Positions 1 through 6,153 of a stretch of 8,157 nucleotides of DNA are shown piece by piece (positions within the stretch are counted from its first letter, which is position 1; every line of letters starts with the position of its first letter). The stretch is from contig JAMCTM010000017.1 of NCBI GenBank assembly GCA_023379465.1, forward strand, positions 1 to 8,157, given 5' to 3'. The stretch comes from Patescibacteria group bacterium (GTDB lineage: Bacteria > Patescibacteria > Microgenomatia > Levybacterales > UBA12049). Position numbers and translations under genes: made by a program. The notes beneath the pieces are model-generated. The model did no database searches. It had not been told where the DNA came from and saw nothing but the letters and a program-made list of their open reading frames with translations.

Positions 1-134
1 TGCTACAATTATGCGAGGAGAAGAAAGAAAATTATTTCTAAAAATTAATCAATACAATAGAAAAAGCGATTCGTTTTCTTAAATATATAGCTCCGTTTTC
101 AGTATCATTCTTCAATTAGGTACGACTAATTAAA
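1..134. other. AT-rich spacer, no gene supported
   Basis: I see no complete gene here. Two plus-strand frames are open from the left edge. One stops at 46-48 and would give a basic tail ending RRRKKIISKN; the other stops at 80-82. Either could be the end of a gene entering from the left, but nothing decides between them. A short inverted repeat, AATTAG (114-119) and CTAATT (126-131), lies just past the stop of the minus-strand carboxypeptidase. It is too AT-rich, and lacks a following T-run on either strand, to call it a terminator. Confidence 0.5.
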
Positions 135-1103
135 TTACGGAGAGTGGGGCGGGGGAGTAATTCCCTCCAAACGCAAGGAGTAATCAAGTAAATCCTTCAT
201 TTCCTCCCGTCTGTTATCGCTCCCCAAAAGTACCCCGATAATCTTATGGCCTTTATAATCAAGATAGGTAACAAGGCAAAGCCCGGCCTCCGGGGTGTAG
301 CCTGTTTTTACCCCTTTAACCCCGGGGTAGCTTGTTAAAAGATTTGTTTCATTCTGCAAAATGTATTCTTTGTGGGCAAAAGAGTAGGGAATAGTGTAAT
401 CAAAAGTCGCGGCTACCTTGGCAAACAAAGGAAAATTAGTCAAGGCATAATTTGTCATCACCAAAAGATCGTAAGAGGTTGTGTATTGATCCCCGTCGCC
501 CTCCAGTCCTGTCGGATTGGTAAAATGGGTATCGGATAAACCCAGGGATTTTGCCTTGTCATTCATTGCCTTAATAAAAGCGCTTCTTCCCAGGGGATAA
601 TTGTCAGCCAACGTTTCGGCGGCATCATTGCCGCTGTGAAGCACCAAACCATAAAGAAGATCTTTTAAGGACAACACCTCGCCCGCGCTTAGGCCCATGC
701 TGTCTTCTCCAACCAGGGCCTGTTTCGGCACCGTGTATTGATCGTTCTTTTTCGGATGCTCCAAAGCAATAATTGCCGTCATTATCTTGGTAAGGGAAGC
801 CATAGGGAGTTTTTTCTTTGGGTTTTTCGCGAAAAGGGTTTTCCGAGAAGTCAAATCGTAGATTAGCGCGGACGAAGCAGAAATAGAAGGTTTCTTAAGT
901 GAACTATCCTCGGCAAAAATCTTAGGCAGCCACAGGAAAAGAGTCGAAACCTCCGAATTTTTTTGAAGCATCAGAAAATCCGGAATCGGAGAGGAGGGAG
1001 CCGTCTTTCCCCAAAAAAATTGGATAGATAAACCACAACTAGCCGAAAACAAAAGAAGACCCAAAAAAACCGACAGAAAATAAGAGAGATTAAAACCTTT
1101 CAT
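135..1103 (-). CDS. D-alanyl-D-alanine carboxypeptidase (penicillin-binding protein, peptidase S11 family)
   Basis: This serine DD-peptidase removes the terminal D-Ala from peptidoglycan stem peptides outside the cytoplasmic membrane and so limits cross-linking. All three active-site motifs of the family are present and correctly spaced: SLTK with nucleophile Ser103 and Lys106, SGN at 157-159, and KTG at 266-268. Residues 8-30 are a hydrophobic signal or anchor segment, followed by a variable linker to about residue 72. Cys23 (context FSASC) is a weak lipobox only, because position -3 is Ser rather than Leu/Ile/Val. At 322 residues the protein has the catalytic domain but lacks the C-terminal beta domain and amphipathic anchor of E. 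coli PBP5, so the N-terminal segment probably tethers it. It ends in a short Pro-rich tail (PPPHSP). The chosen ATG is about 9 bases downstream of a predicted transcription start. It diverges from the NADH dehydrogenase-like gene and has its own promoter. Confidence 0.93.
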   Translation of the reverse strand: MKGFNLSYFLSVFLGLLLFSASCGLSIQFFWGKTAPSSPIPDFLMLQKNSEVSTLFLWLPKIFAEDSSLKKPSISASSALIYDLTSRKTLFAKNPKKKLPMASLTKIMTAIIALEHPKKNDQYTVPKQALVGEDSMGLSAGEVLSLKDLLYGLVLHSGNDAAETLADNYPLGRSAFIKAMNDKAKSLGLSDTHFTNPTGLEGDGDQYTTSYDLLVMTNYALTNFPLFAKVAATFDYTIPYSFAHKEYILQNETNLLTSYPGVKGVKTGYTPEAGLCLVTYLDYKGHKIIGVLLGSDNRREEMKDLLDYSLRLEGITPPPHSP

Positions 1104-1111
1104 AGGAATTA

Positions 1112-1148
1112 AGATTTAATTATAAAACCTTGAAATTATGGATGTAAA
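1112..1148 (-). promoter_or_regulatory. Predicted promoter of the DD-carboxypeptidase gene
   Basis: Read on the minus strand, TTTACA (1148-1143, 5 of 6 to TTGACA) and a perfect TATAAT (1124-1119) are separated by 18 bases. The expected start is near 1112, only about 9 bases before the ATG at 1103, with no Shine-Dalgarno sequence in that leader. The elements interleave with the plus-strand promoter of the neighbouring gene. Confidence 0.6.
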
Positions 1149-1165
1149 GGAATATATTTAACTAA
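1130..1165 (+). promoter_or_regulatory. Predicted promoter of the NADH dehydrogenase-like gene
   Basis: TTGAAA (1130-1135) and TATATT (1153-1158) are separated by 17 bases. The expected start is about 1165, one base before the ATG at 1166, which would give an essentially leaderless mRNA. An AAAGGA at 1146-1151 looks like a ribosome binding site, but it lies upstream of the predicted start and too far from the ATG, so it probably plays no part. Confidence 0.6.
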
Positions 1166-2365
1166 ATGGCAAAAATTGTGGTTTTAGGCGGAGGGTTTGC
1201 CGGGATCGGCGCGATTCTAACCTTGCTAAAGAAAAACCCCAACCTCAAAGTCGAAATAACGCTAATTGACAGAAACAGCTATCACCTCTTTACCCCGTCA
1301 CTCTACGAAGTGGCAACAGAGGAGGAAAACCAAAAAAATATCGCCATTCCTTTTGGGGAAATCTTCAAAAACAAAATAAATTTAGTAAAAGGCAGTATTA
1401 AAAAAATAGACACAAAGGGCAAAAAGGTACTGCTTGGCAAAGATGCCTTTTATAATTTTGATTACTTAATCATTGCCCTGGGAAGTGAGCCGGCCTACTT
1501 TGGCATAGAAGGCCTGGAGGAATACGCCTTACCGCTTAAAAGACTGAATGACGCGGTAAAAATAAAAGAGGTTATTGCTAAAAACATAAACGAAAAAACA
1601 GAAAACAAAAAATGCGTAAAGGTGGTCATCGCCGGCGCAGGATCCTGCGGTACGGAACTGGCAGGAGAACTTCTTAACCGCGAAGAAAAATTAGTAAGTG
1701 AAGGAATATCTCCCGAATGTATCAAACTAACAATCGTGCAGGGGTCGGACAGGGTTTTAAAAGAGCTGGATAAAAAAGCGTCGGAGACCGCCGCCAAAAG
1801 ACTAAAAGAGGGCGGTGTTGATTTTCTTTTTGGCGGACATATTCAAAAAGTTGATGGCCAAAAAATTTATATAGATAACGGCAAGGCCTATGACTACGAT
1901 GTTTTAATCTGGACAGGGGGAGTAAAGGCATCAGGCGTTTTGGTGCAAAGCGGGTTTGAGGTCAACAAAAGGGGACAGGTAAAAGTTGATGAAAATCTGC
2001 GAATTATCGGTTTTTCCAATATCTTTGCTGTCGGCGACGCGGCTTGTTTCATTGACCCCAAAACACAAAAAACCGCCCCGGGCGTAGCCCAGGTTGCACA
2101 GGATCAGGGAAAGATTGCCGGCGAAAATGTTTATAACAGCCTGGAAGGAAAACCTCTTGTAAAATACCGCTTCCGCCATTTTGGCTATATCGTACCGGTA
2201 AAAGGAAGGTTTGCCTTGGCACGCCTAAAGTTTTTTACAACCGCCGGATTCTTGGGATGGATCATCCAGCAGTTGGTCTTTCTCCGCTACCTTTTAGAGA
2301 TATTACCCATAACTAAGGCATTCGCGAAATGGAATAAATTCGAGAAGGAGCTCTCCCGCGCTTAG
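1166..2365 (+). CDS. ndh: Type II NADH dehydrogenase-like FAD-dependent oxidoreductase (NDH-2 family)
   Basis: The family comprises single-subunit, non-proton-pumping flavoproteins that oxidise NADH and pass electrons to quinone at the inner face of the cytoplasmic membrane. Visible features in order: an N-terminal FAD-binding Rossmann motif GGGFAG (8-13), a second dinucleotide-binding motif for NAD(P)H, GAGSCGTELAGEL (157-169), the FAD motif FAVGDAA (287-293), and AQVAQDQG (308-315). The last matches the AQxAxQ(E/Q)G signature that lines the quinone site in NDH-2 enzymes. Residues about 355-383 are hydrophobic and amphipathic, as in the C-terminal membrane anchor of NDH-2. At 399 residues it is slightly shorter than E. 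coli Ndh. The quinone motif and C-terminal helices favour NDH-2 over a soluble disulfide or ferredoxin reductase, but the electron acceptor is not proven. No respiratory partner is visible nearby. The gene ends in TAG just before the efflux operon promoter. Confidence 0.82.
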   Translation: MAKIVVLGGGFAGIGAILTLLKKNPNLKVEITLIDRNSYHLFTPSLYEVATEEENQKNIAIPFGEIFKNKINLVKGSIKKIDTKGKKVLLGKDAFYNFDYLIIALGSEPAYFGIEGLEEYALPLKRLNDAVKIKEVIAKNINEKTENKKCVKVVIAGAGSCGTELAGELLNREEKLVSEGISPECIKLTIVQGSDRVLKELDKKASETAAKRLKEGGVDFLFGGHIQKVDGQKIYIDNGKAYDYDVLIWTGGVKASGVLVQSGFEVNKRGQVKVDENLRIIGFSNIFAVGDAACFIDPKTQKTAPGVAQVAQDQGKIAGENVYNSLEGKPLVKYRFRHFGYIVPVKGRFALARLKFFTTAGFLGWIIQQLVFLRYLLEILPITKAFAKWNKFEKELSRA

Positions 2366-2370
2366 GCCCT

Positions 2371-2388
2371 TAATCCTTGACAGGATTA
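2371..2388. promoter_or_regulatory. Inverted repeat enclosing the -35 box (candidate operator or short hairpin)
   Basis: TAATCC (2371-2376) and GGATTA (2383-2388) are perfect inverted arms whose 6-base spacer is exactly the TTGACA -35 box. A dimeric regulator bound here would cover the -35. Alternatively it is a weak hairpin at the end of the upstream gene, but the stem is AT-rich and no T-run follows, so an operator seems likelier than a terminator. Confidence 0.45.
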
Positions 2389-2413
2389 TTCCTCTTCTGT
2401 TATAATCTCTAAT
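2377..2413 (+). promoter_or_regulatory. Strong sigma-70-type promoter of the marR-efflux operon
   Basis: A consensus -35 TTGACA (2377-2382) and consensus -10 TATAAT (2401-2406) are separated by 18 bases, with a TGT extended -10 at 2398-2400. The predicted start is near 2413, giving a leader of about 22 bases without a Shine-Dalgarno sequence. A promoter this close to consensus in front of a repressor gene is typical of a tightly repressed, inducible operon. Confidence 0.8.
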
Positions 2414-2420
2414 AATTAGA
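2408..2420. promoter_or_regulatory. Candidate MarR operator over the transcription start
   Basis: TCTAAT (2408-2413), one base, then ATTAGA (2415-2420) form a perfect 13-base palindrome centred at the predicted transcription start, just after the -10 box. Its position and two-fold symmetry suit a dimeric MarR repressor blocking its own promoter. A looser overlapping pair, TTAG (2416-2419) and CTAA (2425-2428), lies just downstream. Which protein binds is inference. Confidence 0.5.
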
Positions 2421-2434
2421 TAACCTAAGTATTT

Positions 2435-2875
2435 ATGGATAAGGATATGAATGACCAGATCATAGAGCTATTGTTTTCAATCTTTCGCCAGATGAGAGAG
2501 AAAATTAGTTTTTATAGCAAAACGGCCCATCTGTCGCTTCTGCAGATTCAGGCCCTGCATTTTATAAGCAAAGAAAACGGGGTCAAGATGAAGGAATTGG
2601 CGGATAATTTCTCAATCACCCTGCCAACGGCAACGGCCCTATCCGATAATTTACTAAAGTTAGGCTTTGTAAAAAGAGCAAGAAAAGAAAAAGACAGACG
2701 GATAGTCAGGGTAAGGTTAAGCGCTTCGGGCGCGAGACTGCTTAAAAAGGCAATGAGGGAAAGAAAAGCAAAAATAGAAACCATGGTTTCCTATCTTTCG
2801 GCAAAAGATAAGAAAAATCTGGTATCCATTCTCTCATCCCTTTTGGAAAATATCAAAAAAGTCAATGAAAAATAA
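2435..2875 (+). CDS. MarR-family winged-helix transcriptional regulator
   Basis: MarR proteins are dimeric repressors that release DNA when they bind small phenolic or toxic ligands or when oxidised; they often control efflux pumps. This 146-residue protein has the normal length and layout: N-terminal dimerisation helix (about 1-30), then winged helix-turn-helix (about 34-105). The domain includes MKELADNF (52-59), a recognition helix around 62-76 (LPTATALSDNLLKLG region) and a wing with the characteristic D-R pair (Asp87, Arg88, in EKDRRIVRV). A C-terminal dimerisation helix (about 107-145) follows. No cysteine is present, so a redox-sensing mechanism is unlikely and ligand binding is the better guess. 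It is first in the operon and its 3' end overlaps the next gene by 11 bases, implying co-expression and probably self-repression of the exporter genes. The internal ATG at 2447 is an alternative start, but its AAGGA lies only one base upstream, so 2435 is preferred. Confidence 0.92.
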   Translation: MDKDMNDQIIELLFSIFRQMREKISFYSKTAHLSLLQIQALHFISKENGVKMKELADNFSITLPTATALSDNLLKLGFVKRARKEKDRRIVRVRLSASGARLLKKAMRERKAKIETMVSYLSAKDKKNLVSILSSLLENIKKVNEK

Positions 2876-3971
2876 GATTCTTGCAAAAGCGAATTTAATT
2901 GTTTTTTTTGTTGTTTTAATTTCGGTTATCGCCGTGATTAAAATATTGCCCCCCTTTTTAAAAGGGGATGCGTCTGAGAAAGCAAAAGAGGTCTTTCCCC
3001 AAGCGGCTTCTTCAAGAATTCAGGCCGAGGGCAGCGTGGTCTCGCAAAACGAAGCGGTTTTGCATTTTCAAACAGCGGGAAAACTTGTCTATCTCCCCCT
3101 TAAAGAAGGGGACAGGGTTTATCAAGGCGAAACAATTGCCCAGCTTGACACCTACGAACTTAAAAGGGAGCTAACCGAGGCTTTAAATAACTACCGATCC
3201 GCCCGCGACACCTTTGACCAAACCCGGGAAAATAGCAAAACAGGGGTTTTACAAGGCTCGCAGGAGTATTCACTTGACACCTTAAATAAAGCGGGATTAT
3301 CCGGACAAAGTCAGGCTGATGTTATCAATAACATCGTTAAGAGAATTCTTGATCAAAATCAGGCAAGCCTGGATAACTCGGTGATCCAGGTTGAACTGGC
3401 AAACTACGCTTTGAGACTCGCTGTCCTGACTTCTCCCATTAACGGCATCCTTACCCACGAAGACGTAACAGTCAATGGCCTAAATATTACCCCCGCCGCC
3501 TCTTTTACCATTGAGGATCCGAATAGTTTGGTTTTTAGGGCGGATGTTCCGGAAAACGAGATTGACTATGTTTCGCCCGGGCAGAAGGCGATAATCCAAA
3601 CATCGGGCGGCCAAACGTTTACGGGAGTAGTTAGCAAAATATATCCGCGGCAAATAACACTTGCCAACGGCAGTAAGGCGTATAAGGCAGATATCGCATC
3701 AGGTGGACTGGTTGGAAAAACTCAAATCGGAGAAACAGGATCTGTTCTGATCAATAACGTTAAAGGGAAAGACGTCATTCTGGTCCCCACCTGGATTGTT
3801 CTTAACAAAAGCTATCTTTGGGTCAACGACAATGGTAAACCGGTCTTAAAAAAAGTAATTGTCGGCCCGGAGCACGGCTCCTTTACCGAGATAGAAAGCG
3901 GGCTTTCCGGAAGAGACAAAATTATTGAAAATCCAAAATCAATAATAAGCAACAGATACCAAGTTTTATAA
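2865..3971 (+). CDS. HlyD/AcrA-type efflux adaptor (membrane fusion protein)
   Basis: These proteins sit outside the cytoplasmic membrane and couple an inner-membrane transporter to the envelope. Residues about 9-28 form an N-terminal membrane anchor. The first half of the biotinyl-lipoyl-like domain is around 55-95 (AGKLVYLPLKEGDRVYQGE, 71-89). A helical hairpin region spans about 97-188, probably broken in the middle (125-150 is Gly/Ser/Gln-rich). The second lipoyl half begins at SPINGIL (190-196). A beta-barrel domain (about 220-298) and a membrane-proximal domain (about 299-368, with GPEHGSFTEIESGL) complete the RND/ABC-adaptor plan. At 368 residues it has normal length. It overlaps the regulator gene by 11 bases and ends two bases before the next adaptor, so it is translationally coupled. 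Which transporter it serves is inferred from the operon: the DHA2 exporter downstream. Confidence 0.88.
   Translation: MKNKILAKANLIVFFVVLISVIAVIKILPPFLKGDASEKAKEVFPQAASSRIQAEGSVVSQNEAVLHFQTAGKLVYLPLKEGDRVYQGETIAQLDTYELKRELTEALNNYRSARDTFDQTRENSKTGVLQGSQEYSLDTLNKAGLSGQSQADVINNIVKRILDQNQASLDNSVIQVELANYALRLAVLTSPINGILTHEDVTVNGLNITPAASFTIEDPNSLVFRADVPENEIDYVSPGQKAIIQTSGGQTFTGVVSKIYPRQITLANGSKAYKADIASGGLVGKTQIGETGSVLINNVKGKDVILVPTWIVLNKSYLWVNDNGKPVLKKVIVGPEHGSFTEIESGLSGRDKIIENPKSIISNRYQVL
2951..2967 (+). repeat. C4-T/A-G4 palindrome inside the adaptor gene
   Basis: CCCCTTTT, one T, AAAAGGGG is a perfect palindrome around a central base, coding for residues just after the membrane anchor. In mRNA it could form a stem of about seven base pairs. 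A similar hairpin occurs about 145 bases downstream. It may simply be a product of codon choice. Confidence 0.4.
3096..3111 (+). repeat. Second C4/G4 hairpin inside the adaptor gene
   Basis: CCCCTT (3096-3101), a four-base AAAG loop, then AAGGGG (3106-3111) gives a perfect six-pair stem. It codes for the LPLKEGD turn of the lipoyl domain. Its resemblance to the palindrome at 2951-2967 partly reflects the similar encoded peptides (PFLKGD and PLKEGD). Confidence 0.4.
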
Positions 3972-3973
3972 GC

Positions 3974-4606
3974 ATGAAGAATTTTCTTGCCAAATTTAAA
4001 AACCCAACTGTTATCAGGATAGCAATAGGCGTTTTGCTTTTTATGCTCCTCTCGGGCGGATATTTGTTTTATCAGTTTAGAGAAGGAAGGGTAGAGATCG
4101 AAGATTCCTTAATAGAAGCGCCTGTTATTTCGGTGGCGCCGCGGTCATCCGGCAGGCTTATCAGCCTAATCGCGCACCGGGGAGAATTCGTAACCAAAGG
4201 CCAGGCCCTAGCTGTTGTTGACTCAGACACCATAAGGGCGGATTCCGACGGGATTGTAACAGGCATTAACCAAGACGTCGGCAGTTCCGTAAGTCCTCAA
4301 GCGCCTATAATGCAGTTAATTAACCCAAATCATCTGCGAGCCACCGGAACGATTGACGAAAATAAAGGCTTAAATCTTATAAAAATAGGGCAGGCGGCCT
4401 CCTTTACCGTTGATGCCTTTCCAGGCAAAACTTTCTGGGGATATGTTGATGCCATCTCCGAAAGCGCGAAACAAACCCAGGCCGCCTTTTCTATCTCGAG
4501 TCAGAGGCCAACCCAGCAGTTCGAAGTTTATGTAAACTACAATACGCGAAAATACCCCCGGCTTAAAGACGGCATGTCGGCCAGGATAACGGTCTACACC
4601 AACTAA
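3974..4606 (+). CDS. Short EmrA/HlyD-like adaptor lacking the coiled-coil hairpin
   Basis: Residues about 13-33 are a membrane anchor after a basic N-terminus. Next come both halves of a biotinyl-lipoyl domain: the first around 50-83 (APRSSGRLISLIAHRGEF, 55-72) and the second around 88-117 (ADSDGIVTGINQDVGSSV, 89-106). A beta-barrel domain follows (about 120-209, with VDAFPGKTFWGYVDAIS, 146-162). In EmrA and relatives a long alpha-helical hairpin separates the lipoyl halves; here they follow each other almost directly around 84-88, and the whole protein is 210 residues against about 390 for E. coli EmrA. That hairpin reaches towards TolC in double-membrane bacteria, so its absence fits a cell with no outer-membrane channel. 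The reading frame is intact and shows no sign of decay. It starts two bases after the preceding adaptor, has no Shine-Dalgarno sequence, and precedes the DHA2 exporter exactly as emrA precedes emrB. Confidence 0.85.
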   Translation: MKNFLAKFKNPTVIRIAIGVLLFMLLSGGYLFYQFREGRVEIEDSLIEAPVISVAPRSSGRLISLIAHRGEFVTKGQALAVVDSDTIRADSDGIVTGINQDVGSSVSPQAPIMQLINPNHLRATGTIDENKGLNLIKIGQAASFTVDAFPGKTFWGYVDAISESAKQTQAAFSISSQRPTQQFEVYVNYNTRKYPRLKDGMSARITVYTN

Positions 4607-4621
4607 AGCCTTCTCTAATTT

Positions 4622-6139
4622 ATGAATAAATCCCCGAAAGAAAACAAAAAAAGTTTTACAAGCAGGCAGTGGCTGGTTCTTGCCACAGTAATGATAGCCA
4701 GTTTCTTGGGAAGACTGGATGGAACAATTGTCAATCTGGCAATTCCCCATATTATAACCGACTTCGCGATAACGGTTTCCCAGGCAGGCTGGATATCAAC
4801 AGCCTATATTATCGCCAACGCTATTTTTGTGCCTATCTTTGGCAAGCTGGGAGATTTAATAGGCAGAAAACCTTTATATCTTTTTGGCATTATCGGCTTC
4901 GTCCTAACCTCGGCTTTGGCCGGACTATCCTTTAACCTTTCTTCCCTGATTTTTTTTCGGGTACTGCAGGCAATTACGGTTTCCATTGATTATCCGCTGG
5001 CCCTCTCGATTCTGGCTTTTGAATTTCGCGATATGGATAAAAGGGCCAGGGCCATGGGAATTTGGTCCGCGATCTTTGCCGGAGCGCAGATTTTCGGTCC
5101 GATTTTGGGAGGGCCGCTCATAGATAATTTTTCCTGGAGGGCGGTTTTTTACGTCAATGTTCCGCTTGGCGCGATTGGCACCCTGATGGCTTGGAAGTTT
5201 ATCAGGGAACCGGTTGAAAAAATAAAAGGCGTTAAAAATTTTGATGTTTTGGGATCCCTGCTGTTAGGATTTTCTCTGGGTATTTTAGTTTTAGTCCTGG
5301 AGCAAGGACAGGACTGGGGATGGATCTCGCTAAAAAGCCTTTTGTCTTATATGGCATCCCTAATCTCGCTTGCCGTTTTTATCCTGCTTGAAAAAAATCA
5401 AAAAGAGCCGGTCCTTGACCTCAAGTTTTTCAAGATTCAAACCTTTACAATCTCGATTATCGCCTCCTTTTTTTCTTTTATGGGAATGGTAGGCAGCATT
5501 TTTCTAATTCCTATTTTTGTCCAGAATTTTCTTGGCTATTCGGTAACCAAATCAGGCTATGTCTTCATACCGATGGCGATTAGTATTCTTATCGCCGCGC
5601 AGGCAGGGGCAAAATTGTCAGCTAAAATTCCTTCAAGGTATGTCATAACCGCGGGAATGCTTTGGTCAACCTTGGCAATGTGTCTGTTTATCGGCATTGA
5701 CGTTTCCTGGACTTTTTGGGATATAGCAGAGCGTCTTGCCCTGTTTGCTTTTGGCTTGGGACTCGGACTCGCGCCTTTAACCAGGGCCGCGACTTCAACG
5801 GTCCCGATATCGGAAGTCGGCATTGCCTCATCCGTTCTGGCCTTGGCAAGAAATCTTTCCGGGGCATTCGGGATCGCGATTTTTGCCACAATTCTTACCA
5901 ACAATACCGCCTCAAGCCTTAACGCCATAAAACAATACTCTGTTATTAACACCCTTAACCCGGAGATGATAAAACAGGCGGCCTATCTAATCTCTGTTAA
6001 GGCAACTATTCTTGCCTACAGCAATGTTTTTAAACTGTCGGTTGCCATAATGGCAGTCGGGGCACTGGTATCCCTTTTCATCAAAGAAGACAGAAAAAAG
6101 GAAAACCTCGCCGCCTTCGCTATGGGGATAGGGGAGTAG
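4622..6139 (+). CDS. DHA2-family (EmrB/QacA-type) major facilitator multidrug exporter
   Basis: DHA2 proteins are 14-helix proton/drug antiporters of the cytoplasmic membrane. Diagnostic motifs are visible: motif D1 in helix 1, LDGTIVNLAIP (32-42, with Asp33); motif A in the helix 2-3 loop, GKLGDLIGRK (74-83); and antiporter motif C in helix 5, GAQIFGPILGG (154-164). At 505 residues with hydrophobic segments along the whole length, it matches the usual size for the group. Motif B in helix 4 is atypical: the usual RxxQGxGaA pattern reads RVLQAITVSIDYP (113-125), losing the Gly after Gln and placing Asp123 within the helix. Substrates cannot be told from sequence. The gene follows the EmrA-like adaptor by 15 bases and is the last and catalytic member of the operon. 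It ends in TAG 14 bases before the convergent hydrolase gene, with no evident terminator between them. Confidence 0.93.
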   Translation: MNKSPKENKKSFTSRQWLVLATVMIASFLGRLDGTIVNLAIPHIITDFAITVSQAGWISTAYIIANAIFVPIFGKLGDLIGRKPLYLFGIIGFVLTSALAGLSFNLSSLIFFRVLQAITVSIDYPLALSILAFEFRDMDKRARAMGIWSAIFAGAQIFGPILGGPLIDNFSWRAVFYVNVPLGAIGTLMAWKFIREPVEKIKGVKNFDVLGSLLLGFSLGILVLVLEQGQDWGWISLKSLLSYMASLISLAVFILLEKNQKEPVLDLKFFKIQTFTISIIASFFSFMGMVGSIFLIPIFVQNFLGYSVTKSGYVFIPMAISILIAAQAGAKLSAKIPSRYVITAGMLWSTLAMCLFIGIDVSWTFWDIAERLALFAFGLGLGLAPLTRAATSTVPISEVGIASSVLALARNLSGAFGIAIFATILTNNTASSLNAIKQYSVINTLNPEMIKQAAYLISVKATILAYSNVFKLSVAIMAVGALVSLFIKEDRKKENLAAFAMGIGE

Positions 6140-6153
6140 GTTTCGCTCGGATT

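Noticed and set aside
1..16. Extended -10-like TGCTACAAT at the left edge
   Set aside because: No -35 can be seen because the window begins there, and no gene follows on the plus strand, so there is nothing for it to drive.
61..80. AAAAGCGATTCGTTTT as a terminator for the carboxypeptidase
   Set aside because: Pairing needs a bulge and leaves a loop too small to form; the stem is mostly A-T pairs, so it would be very weak.
114..131. AATTAG/CTAATT inverted repeat as a terminator
   Set aside because: Six mostly A-T pairs and no T-run on either side; likely chance in AT-rich DNA.
135..1103. Lipoprotein signal in the carboxypeptidase (FSASC, Cys23)
   Set aside because: The residue three before Cys is Ser instead of Leu/Ile/Val, so the lipobox is poor; an uncleaved or ordinarily cleaved hydrophobic segment explains it as well.
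3974..4606. Short adaptor as a decayed or truncated pseudogene
   Set aside because: Anchor, both lipoyl halves and the barrel domain are all present in one uninterrupted frame with tight operon spacing; loss of only the hairpin looks like a clean design difference.
4370..4750. Minus-strand open frame across the short adaptor and exporter genes
   Set aside because: It opposes two clear genes, shows no domain and has no start signal.
5557..5952. Long minus-strand open frame inside the exporter gene
   Set aside because: It lies entirely within a well-supported exporter, has no recognisable motif or promoter, and is a mirror of the coding sequence.
6140..6153. Bidirectional terminator between the convergent exporter and hydrolase genes
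   Set aside because: Only 14 bases separate the stops and no inverted repeat with T-runs is visible; transcripts probably overlap.
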